From an uncultured Prevotellaceae bacterium (lineage in GTDB: Bacteria > Bacteroidota > Bacteroidia > Bacteroidales > Bacteroidaceae): a stretch of 64,000 nucleotides of DNA. The notes under the pieces are model-generated. The model was not told the origin of the DNA. It did no database searches and saw nothing but the letters and a program-made list of their open reading frames with translations. The stretch covers positions 82,221-146,220 of the forward strand of contig ONCQ01000005.1 of the NCBI GenBank assembly GCA_900316355.1, given 5' to 3'. Positions within the stretch are counted from its first letter, which is position 1. Every line of letters starts with the position of its first letter. This document shows, in pieces, positions 8,353 through 15,547 of the stretch. The translations under genes and the position numbers were made by a program.

Positions 8353-9294
8353 TCAAATCTCGTCTTTCTCCTCGTACAGGCAGAGGGCATTGTAGTGCTC
8401 ACGGCTCACTTCTTTGGCCAGCCATTGGGGCGAAAGGACCTGGGCATGGTCGCCTAAGCTGACGAGATGACGGATGAAATCGGGTGTCGGCCGCACAAAG
8501 AGCTCGAAGTCCGTGTAGTCTCCGCCACAGGCAATCTCCTGCTGGCTGTGGTGCAGCGGCAGGTCAGCCAGATAGAACTGCTCGTAGTCGTAAGCCCTGA
8601 TGACAACCCTCTCTGGTTGGGTGTCGTCATTGACCAGCACACCATAGCACTCGCTGAAGTACGCCTCGGCGTCGAAGTCCGGATCTATCTTGAATTTGAT
8701 GTCCGTCAGCGACATTTCCAGGATGCGGTCGAAGGCGAACATCCCGAAGTAATCGATGTCCTCTCCCTCCTCCATCTTTCGATAGAAATGCCCCAGCACA
8801 TACCATCGCTGGCGGAACATCTTCAGGCAGTACGGCTCGAAGTTCAGGTCGCGAGGCTCCTCATCGCCATACTTGCGGTACTTGATGGCTATACGGACGC
8901 TACGTTTCATCGCCTCTATCTCCATAGGCAGATAGTCGCCCTCGTAGGGCACCGACTCCAGCAGTATCCGCTTCTGCAGCGACAAGCTCTCGCTGACGAC
9001 GCTGTTCACCGACAGCGTGGACAGCATCCATTTCTGCACGCTGTCCTCACGCAGCACGTTCGCGTTGGCGATATAGTATTTGAAGCCATCCTGACGGTCG
9101 CAGTCGATGATGATTCCGAAGATGTCCTCGATGGCGTCCTTGTGTCGGTTGAAGGTCGCCCGTGCCAGCTCAACGCCCTCGCTGAGCTCCGTCTCCAGCC
9201 AGCGCTCGTTGATCTCCGCAAACGTAATCCTCTTGGCCTTGCGAATCGTATTCACCAGCCATATATACTCCCTGAACTTAGCAGATGTCTTCAT
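8353..9294 (-). CDS. WYL-domain transcriptional regulator
   Basis: A 313-aa protein with an N-terminal winged-helix-like part (EYIWLVNTIRKAKRITFAEI and RATFNRHKDAIEDIFGI), a WYL-type domain carrying QRWYVLGHFYR near residue 155, and the C-terminal WCX-like extension ending RHLVSLGDHAQVLSPQWLAKE. WYL proteins often regulate defence and DNA-repair operons in response to nucleic-acid or nucleotide ligands. It starts 6 nt after the radical SAM gene, so it is the last gene of the operon from 11278. I infer that it controls that operon, possibly through the repeated dyad at 11287-11309 and 11921-11943. Confidence 0.85.
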   Translation of the reverse strand: MKTSAKFREYIWLVNTIRKAKRITFAEINERWLETELSEGVELARATFNRHKDAIEDIFGIIIDCDRQDGFKYYIANANVLREDSVQKWMLSTLSVNSVVSESLSLQKRILLESVPYEGDYLPMEIEAMKRSVRIAIKYRKYGDEEPRDLNFEPYCLKMFRQRWYVLGHFYRKMEEGEDIDYFGMFAFDRILEMSLTDIKFKIDPDFDAEAYFSECYGVLVNDDTQPERVVIRAYDYEQFYLADLPLHHSQQEIACGGDYTDFELFVRPTPDFIRHLVSLGDHAQVLSPQWLAKEVSREHYNALCLYEEKDEI

Positions 9295-9300
9295 AGTTAT

Positions 9301-10050
9301 TCATGTTTGATTATCGCATGTTGTCCATTTTACCCTGTCTAACGCATCCACCAACCCTTGATAGTCGAGTGATGCCAAGGCTTCCTTATTCGGCGCGAAG
9401 CTACAGGAGTTCACCTTCTTGTCCCAGGACACAGAGCAGAAGTTTGTGGGACGCTGGCATTTCAGCAGACATGAAGGACTTTGAAAAAGCTTCCCGTCTG
9501 CCACCGATGCCAGTTGTTTCGGCGAAGGCGTATTGGAGAAGCGCTGTGGAACAAGAATGATCTGGTCGCTCCTGAGGAAGCTCATCATCCGTTGATAAAC
9601 GCTCCTTGCAGCTTCTACTTTATCAGCCCCCACCAGCAGGTTGACGCCAGGCTTAATATTCAGCTTTTCTATAGCTTGCAGCTGTCTTTCCACTCTTGCC
9701 ACTTCCGCCTCATTGTCTGGCCGATGGATGGTGAGGTGAATCTTGTCTGGCTTATGCTTACCCAATTGTACCCATGTTAACGTGTCTTCCAGCGGTAATC
9801 CATTGGAGGTAATCGACAGATAGCACAACGGATACAGCGCCTCTATCACCTCGAAGATGCCCTCATACTCAAACGGCTCTCCGCCGCCCAACGACACAGC
9901 CTTCACTCCATGCATAATGCAGTCGGAGGCGAAATCTATCACCTCCTGCGGCTTCCACATCGTATTGCCCTCTCGTGTGCTATGGTTATAGCAGAACGAG
10001 CATTGCTTGGAGCAATAGTTCGACAGGTCTAAGGACAGTAACTCTATCAT
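9301..10050 (-). CDS. Radical SAM protein with partial twitch-like C-terminus
   Basis: Counted from the ATG at 10050, the CxxxCxxC cluster is Cys13, Cys17 and Cys20 (CSKQCSFC), and the SAM-binding GGGEP is at 55-59. The C-terminal CSVSWDKKVNSC resembles the Cys pair of twitch/SPASM domains, which hold a second iron-sulphur cluster. An upstream ATG at 10077 gives 258 aa, but the ATG at 10050 makes a classical ATGA overlap with the preceding stop, so I prefer it. The substrate is not evident. Neighbours are an unknown 309-aa protein and tandem tRNA-like RNAs upstream and a WYL regulator downstream; action on the RNA or on the 309-aa protein is speculation. Confidence 0.88.
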   Translation of the reverse strand: MIELLSLDLSNYCSKQCSFCYNHSTREGNTMWKPQEVIDFASDCIMHGVKAVSLGGGEPFEYEGIFEVIEALYPLCYLSITSNGLPLEDTLTWVQLGKHKPDKIHLTIHRPDNEAEVARVERQLQAIEKLNIKPGVNLLVGADKVEAARSVYQRMMSFLRSDQIILVPQRFSNTPSPKQLASVADGKLFQSPSCLLKCQRPTNFCSVSWDKKVNSCSFAPNKEALASLDYQGLVDALDRVKWTTCDNQT

Positions 10051-10976
10051 TTCCTTAAATCTCGATGTTTGTCCCATTCATATTCTTCAGCCTTCCCCTC
10101 TGCAATCAATTTATCCATTGATTCCTTGTTAATGATTGCTCTGGTCTTTTCATTATAATACATCAGGCTGTCATCCGAAGTAGCAAGTTCACTCCATATT
10201 TGACCATCATAGACGTATTCCATCGTGCATTGAATATCTACAGGGAGGAACTCTGCAAGTTGTATTTTCTCCCTGTCTTTGAACTTAACCGGTAGGCTTG
10301 TTATCTTATCCTGTATTTCCTTAGGCAGCTGCTCCTTTCTAAATGGGTGAGCAGGATTGGATATGCGAACAGCAGGCTCATAATTGGGATTATAGTCCTG
10401 ATAATAGATAAATATTGGGAATCTATTATTCTCTGCTTCCTGAATCATTCTACCTTGTTCATCCTCCCGATAATTAGAATAATGCGGTGCTCTTTGTTTG
10501 GAGATAATCACATGATTCTCTTCAAGTAACTCTACGCCTTTCCTGTTAAAGGCAAGGTTTATGTAAAACAAGCCATCCTTTCTTGACAGGCAAACAGGAT
10601 CATATAAATTGTCTAAATCACAAGCCTTTTTAAATATATCTAGCTTTGACATATCTATCCGTACAACCACATTGTACCAATGTCGATTGTACCAATCACC
10701 ATGTTCCCACTCTTTCCACTTATCAGGATCTTTAATTGGTCCCAACAAGCTATTAATCTGCTCTAAGTCCAACCTTAAATCTTTAAAGGCATCTTCCCCT
10801 TTTTGTGAGAACAAATCCCAGAAAACATCATCCACATTCCATTCTTCATGGCAGCCCTCTGTTGGCACAGGACCATTGTCGTCAATATCGAATATGCCGA
10901 CATTGCCGTCTTCATCTACGCAGTACCACGCCGTTGACATGGAATGCGTCGCTGGGTATTCTTTATCTGTCATCAT
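10047..10976 (-). CDS. Unknown 309-aa protein, radical SAM partner
   Basis: Not recognised. The N-terminus STAWYCVDEDGNVGIFDI looks like a small beta-rich domain; the rest is mixed and charged (KWKEWEHGDWYNRHWYNVVV) with no signal peptide or membrane helix, so it is probably cytoplasmic. The stop overlaps the radical SAM start by 4 nt (ATGA), so the two are translationally coupled. The DNA is clearly more AT-rich than ileS, the bat genes or the ribosomal genes, which suggests horizontal transfer. Upstream lie two tRNA-like RNAs and the promoter at 11271-11310. Two Met codons start the frame; either may be used. Confidence 0.75.
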   Translation of the reverse strand: MMTDKEYPATHSMSTAWYCVDEDGNVGIFDIDDNGPVPTEGCHEEWNVDDVFWDLFSQKGEDAFKDLRLDLEQINSLLGPIKDPDKWKEWEHGDWYNRHWYNVVVRIDMSKLDIFKKACDLDNLYDPVCLSRKDGLFYINLAFNRKGVELLEENHVIISKQRAPHYSNYREDEQGRMIQEAENNRFPIFIYYQDYNPNYEPAVRISNPAHPFRKEQLPKEIQDKITSLPVKFKDREKIQLAEFLPVDIQCTMEYVYDGQIWSELATSDDSLMYYNEKTRAIINKESMDKLIAEGKAEEYEWDKHRDLRK

Positions 10977-11028
10977 AGGCTTCTATATCAAAAGGCTTTC
11001 ATTCCGCCCATTAGTTTTTTATTTAAAA

Positions 11029-11112
11029 GGCTGGCAAGCGGTAGGACTCGAACCTGCTCTCTTGCGGTTAGGCAATCCACCGTGTCCAACATCGTGGTTC
11101 TACTTGCCAGTC
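11029..11112 (-). ncRNA. tRNA-like RNA 2 (84 nt)
   Basis: Read leftward, the ends GACTGGCAAG and CTTGCCAGCC pair over 10 positions with one mismatch. Near the 3' side is a canonical T-loop, GTTCGAGTC, with an imperfect stem. The core shares CAAGTAGAACC near the 5' end and CCGCTTG near the 3' end with RNA 1. It does not fold into a normal D arm or anticodon arm by eye. It is followed by CCTTTTAAA, as is RNA 1. Probably transcribed with the 309-aa gene, 53 nt downstream. Confidence 0.6.
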
Positions 11113-11126
11113 TCATTTCTTTAAAA

Positions 11127-11214
11127 GGATGATACAAGCGGCAGATTCGAACTGCTACCCATACCTTTCGGCAGCCGCATTTACCATACATCAGCGGTTC
11201 TACTTGCATCATCC
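11127..11214 (-). ncRNA. tRNA-like RNA 1 (88 nt)
   Basis: Read leftward, GGATGATGCAAG pairs with CTTGTATCATCC over 12 positions (one G-U). Inside is a T-loop GTTCGAATC closed by GCAG/CTGC, a small hairpin TGCCGAAAGGTA with a GNRA loop, and CCGC/GCGG about 15 nt apart like a D arm. Shares its core with RNA 2, 14 nt downstream. The long end helix and missing anticodon arm argue against an ordinary tRNA. The promoter lies at 11271-11310. Confidence 0.6.
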
Positions 11215-11270
11215 AAACTTGTCAAAAGTGCAGCTTGAAGTCATCGCACCTTTTTTGATCTTTGACGCTG

Positions 11271-11323
11271 CAAAAGTAGCGGTATATTGTCTCAAATCGT
11301 GGGACATGTTTGAAAAAAGTTCA
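11271..11323 (-). promoter_or_regulatory. Promoter/operator, copy 1, for the tRNA-like/radical SAM operon
   Basis: Minus-strand -7 box TACTTTTG (11271-11278). Upstream is a block nearly identical to 11906-11958, with the imperfect dyad ATTGTC...GGGACA at 11287-11309 and a TTTG only 14 bp from the -7 box. The short spacing suggests use of an activator in place of a normal -33 box. Confidence 0.65.
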
Positions 11324-11332
11324 TTGATGACT

Positions 11333-11857
11333 TCATTTCAAATCCGTTGCCAGGACATCGCCGAGGGCGAAGTAGTAGAAGAGAGGGACTTCGTCGGAAT
11401 GGGACTGCTCCAACTCTGCTAACAGCTCGTCGAACTCATGGCAGTCGTAGGTTTGTTGCAGGTACTCCACATTCTGGCGCGTCACGCCTATCAGCTGATT
11501 CTCCTTGCACTCCACATCCAGGAACCAGGACTTGTTATAGTCGTGGAAGTGAATCTTCCGCACAGGGCGCGTGGAGCACATGAACTCATCCATCGCTTCC
11601 ACGTCCATTCCCGGCTCATCGCGATGCTCCGTCATCCACGCATCCACCTTCTTGTCTATCAGGCGGCTGTGGTAATGCTGCGACCCTTGGCGCACCTCAA
11701 CCCTCTTCTCTCCGCGGAGAATCTCCTCGGCGAACTCGCGCCGCATGATCAGGTCCAACACCTGAACGGGCTCGCACTTAGGTGCATTGTACTTCTTCAT
11801 GAACTCATCCATAGCAGCAAAGTACTGCTCGTCGGTCATTTCTGCAAACATACTCAT
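11333..11857 (-). CDS. ASCH-domain protein
   Basis: A 174-aa protein whose [20 protein letters not shown] region with VEVR matches the ASCH signature GxKxxExR (Gly49 to Arg56). ASCH domains have a PUA-like fold and bind RNA; some members are ribonucleases or amidohydrolases. The C-terminal part, [12 protein letters not shown], completes the barrel. The gene stands alone between the GIY-YIG nuclease gene and the tRNA-like RNAs, but its promoter region is a near copy of theirs (11906-11958 against 11271-11323), so the two units are probably co-regulated. Action on the tRNA-like RNAs would be a natural guess but is not shown. Start is MSMFAE or the Met two codons later. Confidence 0.8.
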   Translation of the reverse strand: MSMFAEMTDEQYFAAMDEFMKKYNAPKCEPVQVLDLIMRREFAEEILRGEKRVEVRQGSQHYHSRLIDKKVDAWMTEHRDEPGMDVEAMDEFMCSTRPVRKIHFHDYNKSWFLDVECKENQLIGVTRQNVEYLQQTYDCHEFDELLAELEQSHSDEVPLFYYFALGDVLATDLK

Positions 11858-11905
11858 GGCTTAAAAAAATTAGTTGTTAAACGTCGTTTGTGATTATTCA
11901 CGCCG

Positions 11906-11958
11906 CGAAGGTAGCAGTACATTGTCTCAAATCGTGGGACAATGTTGAAAAAAGTGAC
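11906..11958 (-). promoter_or_regulatory. Promoter/operator, copy 2, for the ASCH gene
   Basis: Minus-strand -7 box TACCTTCG (11906-11913), then the dyad ATTGTC...GGGACAAT (11921-11943) and the TTGAAAAAAGT tract. Nearly the same sequence and spacing as 11271-11323. Confidence 0.65.
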
Positions 11959-11971
11959 TTGTTTGCAGATT

Positions 11972-13237
11972 TCATACATTTTCTTCACTAATCCCCAGTC
12001 TTATCGCTGTGGTCTTCTTGACGTCATATTCGAGGACGCGACCCAGATGGTACATGATAAAATCTGGTTGCTCAAACTCCGTTTTCTTGACTTCCACCAG
12101 CATCACATCTCTATCCTTTGAATAACCGCAATAGAGTCTTAATACATTCGGCTGTCTGATATAACGCTTACCTGTGGCTTTATCGAGTCTCGTCAGCTTA
12201 TTGATGGTGGTAGCTCTTAGTGTCCGCGACTCAATATCTTGTTCGCCATGATAGATGAAGTCGAAATGAGGTTGCTTCACGGTTAGCGTTAATACCTCCA
12301 ATCCTTGAATATCGGTTTTCTTCGTCCTTACACGCTCATTCTTGTCGAACACGATTTCCTCCAATGCCTCAAGTTCAACATTATATCGATAGTTGACAAT
12401 GCTCCCATCCACGAATCGGGCTATCGCCTGACGGATAATCGGCAGTGGTACCACGAACCATTCCTCGGGTACGGCATCGCCTACTTTCACATGAAAGCGG
12501 GCAACAGCGAAGAACAGGTGCAACAGATATTCCAGTTTCTGGACATTGATGTTATATACCTTATAAGTATTGATAACCTCCACATCGGCCATCAGATAGG
12601 TGCTCTCGTTCTTCGCATTGCTGATACGCTGTTCAACGGGTGTAGTCGTAAAGCCAATCTTATAGAGGTTCTCGACTGATGCAATGCGCTCATCCTCTGA
12701 CTTAGAACGAAGAATATATATCCATCCCTGAGCTTCATCATTTTCTGTCACCTGTTCTCCACTAAGACTGGCCAACTCATTCCCGTCATTCAACGCCGTC
12801 ACGATATAACCGTTCTTAGTGATGTTCTTTCCGATGGTACGGAACAGGATGTTCGATTCTGTGCCGTCCTCATAGATCACGCGTGAACGACCGTCCTTTC
12901 TGACTCGGTCTTTAATCTGACGGTTATCTACATCGAGTTGATCAACATAGCCCATCACGCCGTCAGCGATGAAGAAGACCTTTTCTTGCAGATTGTCTTC
13001 CTTGAAACCTATCAATCGGCGTCTGCCTTCCTTCAGGTCCTTATGCACCTGAACGAACAACGCTGCATAGTCCTCGAAGTTCTCGCAGGGCTTGCGCTTG
13101 CCTATTTCCTCTGCCTTTTGTTTCTTGATCTTACCTTGTTTAATGGCTTCTGGTAAGTGGAACAGTTCCTTCTCCGTGTCGTTAAGCGTGAAGATAGGAT
13201 CGTTCAATATGTCGTCTAATTCCTTGTTATTCATCAT
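11972..13237 (-). CDS. GIY-YIG (T5orf172/Mug113-type) nuclease of the restriction-like operon
   Basis: A 421-aa protein. The nuclease core has GWIYIL (171-176), LYKIGFT (191-197), VEQRIS with the likely catalytic Arg204, and QKLEYLLHLFF with the likely metal-binding Glu236; this is the T5orf172-like branch of GIY-YIG. The N-terminal 160 residues begin ELDDILNDPIF, a motif echoed in the preceding 95-aa protein (LVEIFNDPLF). It overlaps that gene by 11 nt and is the last gene of the methylase-helicase operon. As the methyltransferase shows no convincing nuclease motif, this is the likely DNA-cutting subunit, an inference from context. Confidence 0.85.
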   Translation of the reverse strand: MMNNKELDDILNDPIFTLNDTEKELFHLPEAIKQGKIKKQKAEEIGKRKPCENFEDYAALFVQVHKDLKEGRRRLIGFKEDNLQEKVFFIADGVMGYVDQLDVDNRQIKDRVRKDGRSRVIYEDGTESNILFRTIGKNITKNGYIVTALNDGNELASLSGEQVTENDEAQGWIYILRSKSEDERIASVENLYKIGFTTTPVEQRISNAKNESTYLMADVEVINTYKVYNINVQKLEYLLHLFFAVARFHVKVGDAVPEEWFVVPLPIIRQAIARFVDGSIVNYRYNVELEALEEIVFDKNERVRTKKTDIQGLEVLTLTVKQPHFDFIYHGEQDIESRTLRATTINKLTRLDKATGKRYIRQPNVLRLYCGYSKDRDVMLVEVKKTEFEQPDFIMYHLGRVLEYDVKKTTAIRLGISEENV

Positions 13238-13514
13238 ATACGGTGTCTAAAAGTTTATATTCGTCTTCAGCTCTCAGCATCTCCCTGCGGGCATCGTCTT
13301 CGATGATTCCCTGCAGCCGTTTGGCCAGCAGCCATTCATCGCGATGTTCCTTTTTCAATCGTGGTGCTCGCTGGGAATGCGCCTTGCTCCATTCCACGAT
13401 GGCGCGAAATCCTTCTCGCACCACATCCTCTGGAGTCTGCTTGGGAGCCTTTGGATGCACATTGGCAAACAAAGGGTCATTGAATATCTCCACTAAATCT
13501 TCTGGCCATTCCAT
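13227..13514 (-). CDS. Small 95-aa subunit of the restriction-like operon
   Basis: Not recognised by family. Charged and mostly helical, with the NDPLF motif near the N-terminus that recurs as NDPIF at the start of the next protein. It sits 3 nt after the helicase stop and overlaps the nuclease gene by 11 nt, so it is almost certainly translated with them. It may be an adaptor between helicase and nuclease, or a split-off part of the nuclease N-terminus. No metal-binding or catalytic motif is visible. Confidence 0.7.
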   Translation of the reverse strand: MEWPEDLVEIFNDPLFANVHPKAPKQTPEDVVREGFRAIVEWSKAHSQRAPRLKKEHRDEWLLAKRLQGIIEDDARREMLRAEDEYKLLDTVYDE

Positions 13515-13517
13515 ACG

Positions 13518-15533
13518 CTATGCTTTTTTCGAATCATCAGGAAAGTCAAGTCCCATATCTCGTCGAATCTTGTAGTTCATAAGAATGCGGATGGCTTCTG
13601 CCATACGACGCTCATTCGGATCGGGCGATTGCAGCGATGGATGGTCGCCGTGCTCCTTACGCCATTCCTGGAATATCGTCAGATAGATTCTTTTCGCCTC
13701 ATCAATGTCCATATTGATTTTCTTGTCGGCAATCGCATCCTGAATGACTTTCAGCACAGGAGCATCTATCTCGTTGGACATAATCTCATAAGCGCGCTGG
13801 AACGGATTGATGGTCTTGATCAGATTGATATCCAGATGGTCCAGATTGATGAAGGTGTTTGCAAGCTGTACCAGTCGGTTACCTTCCGAAGCCTCTTCTT
13901 CATCCTCAGTCTCTGCAGGCTCAGGGTCTATCGTTCTAAGAACAAAGTCTAGGCTGAGACGCTGGCTGATGGCTTCGATGTCTTCTGGCGGTAACTGCGG
14001 GAATCGTTCTTCCACAATCTTGGGTAGCAGCACTTCATGTATGTATTCTGGCGCTTCGCCCTCAATCGCTGCTTCTATGCGAGGATCCTGCAGCACGCAG
14101 GCTTTCAGTTCGTCCAACTGTTCATCGATAATCTGTCGGGCCTCTTCGCTCTTGAAGGGTTGCAGGCCTTCCACCACAATCTGACGGCTTGGGTCTATCT
14201 GAGGATCCTCTTCCTCGTCAGCCGATACCTTGAAGTTCCATTTCGGTGCCATCACCTGCTCCATCAGCAGCGAAGCGGTGATAGCCTTCAACATATCGTT
14301 CACAGCGACCGTCACATCATCCTGTGTCTCGTCTGGAGCGGCTATCAGATTCGTGAACTGCGCGTGTTCCTTACCTTCGCTGTCGCGTGTGCAGCGACCT
14401 ATAATCTGCACGATCTCTGTCAGCGAACCACGAACGCCTATCGTCAGACAATGCTCACACCATTCCCAGTCGAAGCCTTCCTTGGCCATACCCATTGCAA
14501 TGATAATGTCAACATCCGAGGGTTTCGTCATTCGTTGCAGGTATCCTTGCACATGATTACGATGATCTGGGTCATCATTCACCAAATCAGCAACCTTCAG
14601 CAGTTTACCCTCTTTCGTTTTGACGGTAATGATATTGGTGCTATAATCCTCATCAATAATGCTGCCTATCAAGTCAATGATCTGTTTCACCTGCTCGTAC
14701 TTGTCATATACGCCTGCGGCTTTGGCTCCTGTAACAGGAATATGAATCAATGTCTTCTGGCGAGTATCTAACACTTTATCCAGTGCCGACAGATAGTGAC
14801 CCTTGTAGAAATGGTATCCTAAGCCCAACGATTTCAAGTATTTGTAACCATTCAACTGGTCATAGTAGTTGAACTGTACGGGCGTGAAGCGTGCTTCGTC
14901 CTCTTGTCGAAGCACAGGCACACCGTCGCCTCGGAAGAAAGACCCCGTCATCGCCAGTATGTGGGCGTTTGTCTTGTTCATCAGTCTGCGAACCACCTCG
15001 CCCAATCCGTTGTTGGCATCGGCAGAGGTGTGATGGAACTCATCGATGCCAAAGAAGAAGTCATTCAGCTCTTCGTCCTTCAGCTCCTTCAGCGCGAAGC
15101 GCAAAGTGGCGTGCGTACATACCAGCGTCTTGGCTTTGGTGTAAGGCGCTACGAATTCCTTGAAGCGCTTTACCTTCTCCTGCTCGTTTTCCGTATCACA
15201 GAGGTTGAAGTACTGCGACACGCTCCAGTCTTCGAAGAATCCAAACTTCTTCAGGCTGGTGTCCTTGAACGAGCGGCCAATGCTCTTTTCAGGAACTGCC
15301 ACTATCACTTTCTTGATGCCTTGATGCGCCAGCTTGTCTAAGGCCACAAACATCATTGCACGTGACTTACCCGAAGCGGGAGGAGCCTTCACCAACAGGT
15401 ACTTCTCGTTCCTTTTCTCATACACGCGGGCTTGCATCTCGCGCATTCCCAGTTCATTCGTGTTAGTCGATTTGCCAGTCTGCTGATAGCTGATTACAGT
15501 CTGGTCACTACGGTAGTTTTCTCTTAGTTCCAT
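13518..15533 (-). CDS. SF2 (DEAD/DEAH-like) helicase/translocase
   Basis: A 671-aa protein with a Walker A variant APPASGKS (50-57), motif II IDEFHH (163-168), motif III-like LAMTGSF and motif VI IIGRCTRDSEG in the second RecA domain. This is the ResIII-like arrangement found in restriction and other defence systems, where ATP drives DNA movement. The C-terminal 200 residues are acidic and helical and match no domain I know. It starts 14 nt after the methyltransferase gene and ends 3 nt before the 95-aa gene, so all four genes form one operon. Confidence 0.88.
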   Translation of the reverse strand: MELRENYRSDQTVISYQQTGKSTNTNELGMREMQARVYEKRNEKYLLVKAPPASGKSRAMMFVALDKLAHQGIKKVIVAVPEKSIGRSFKDTSLKKFGFFEDWSVSQYFNLCDTENEQEKVKRFKEFVAPYTKAKTLVCTHATLRFALKELKDEELNDFFFGIDEFHHTSADANNGLGEVVRRLMNKTNAHILAMTGSFFRGDGVPVLRQEDEARFTPVQFNYYDQLNGYKYLKSLGLGYHFYKGHYLSALDKVLDTRQKTLIHIPVTGAKAAGVYDKYEQVKQIIDLIGSIIDEDYSTNIITVKTKEGKLLKVADLVNDDPDHRNHVQGYLQRMTKPSDVDIIIAMGMAKEGFDWEWCEHCLTIGVRGSLTEIVQIIGRCTRDSEGKEHAQFTNLIAAPDETQDDVTVAVNDMLKAITASLLMEQVMAPKWNFKVSADEEEDPQIDPSRQIVVEGLQPFKSEEARQIIDEQLDELKACVLQDPRIEAAIEGEAPEYIHEVLLPKIVEERFPQLPPEDIEAISQRLSLDFVLRTIDPEPAETEDEEEASEGNRLVQLANTFINLDHLDINLIKTINPFQRAYEIMSNEIDAPVLKVIQDAIADKKINMDIDEAKRIYLTIFQEWRKEHGDHPSLQSPDPNERRMAEAIRILMNYKIRRDMGLDFPDDSKKA

Positions 15534-15547
15534 CCTATTTAGTTTAA

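Noticed and set aside
11029-11214. Ordinary tRNA genes
   Set aside because: T-loops are canonical, but the end helices are longer than 7 bp and no 7-nt anticodon loop in a 5-bp stem could be placed, so I call them tRNA-like only.
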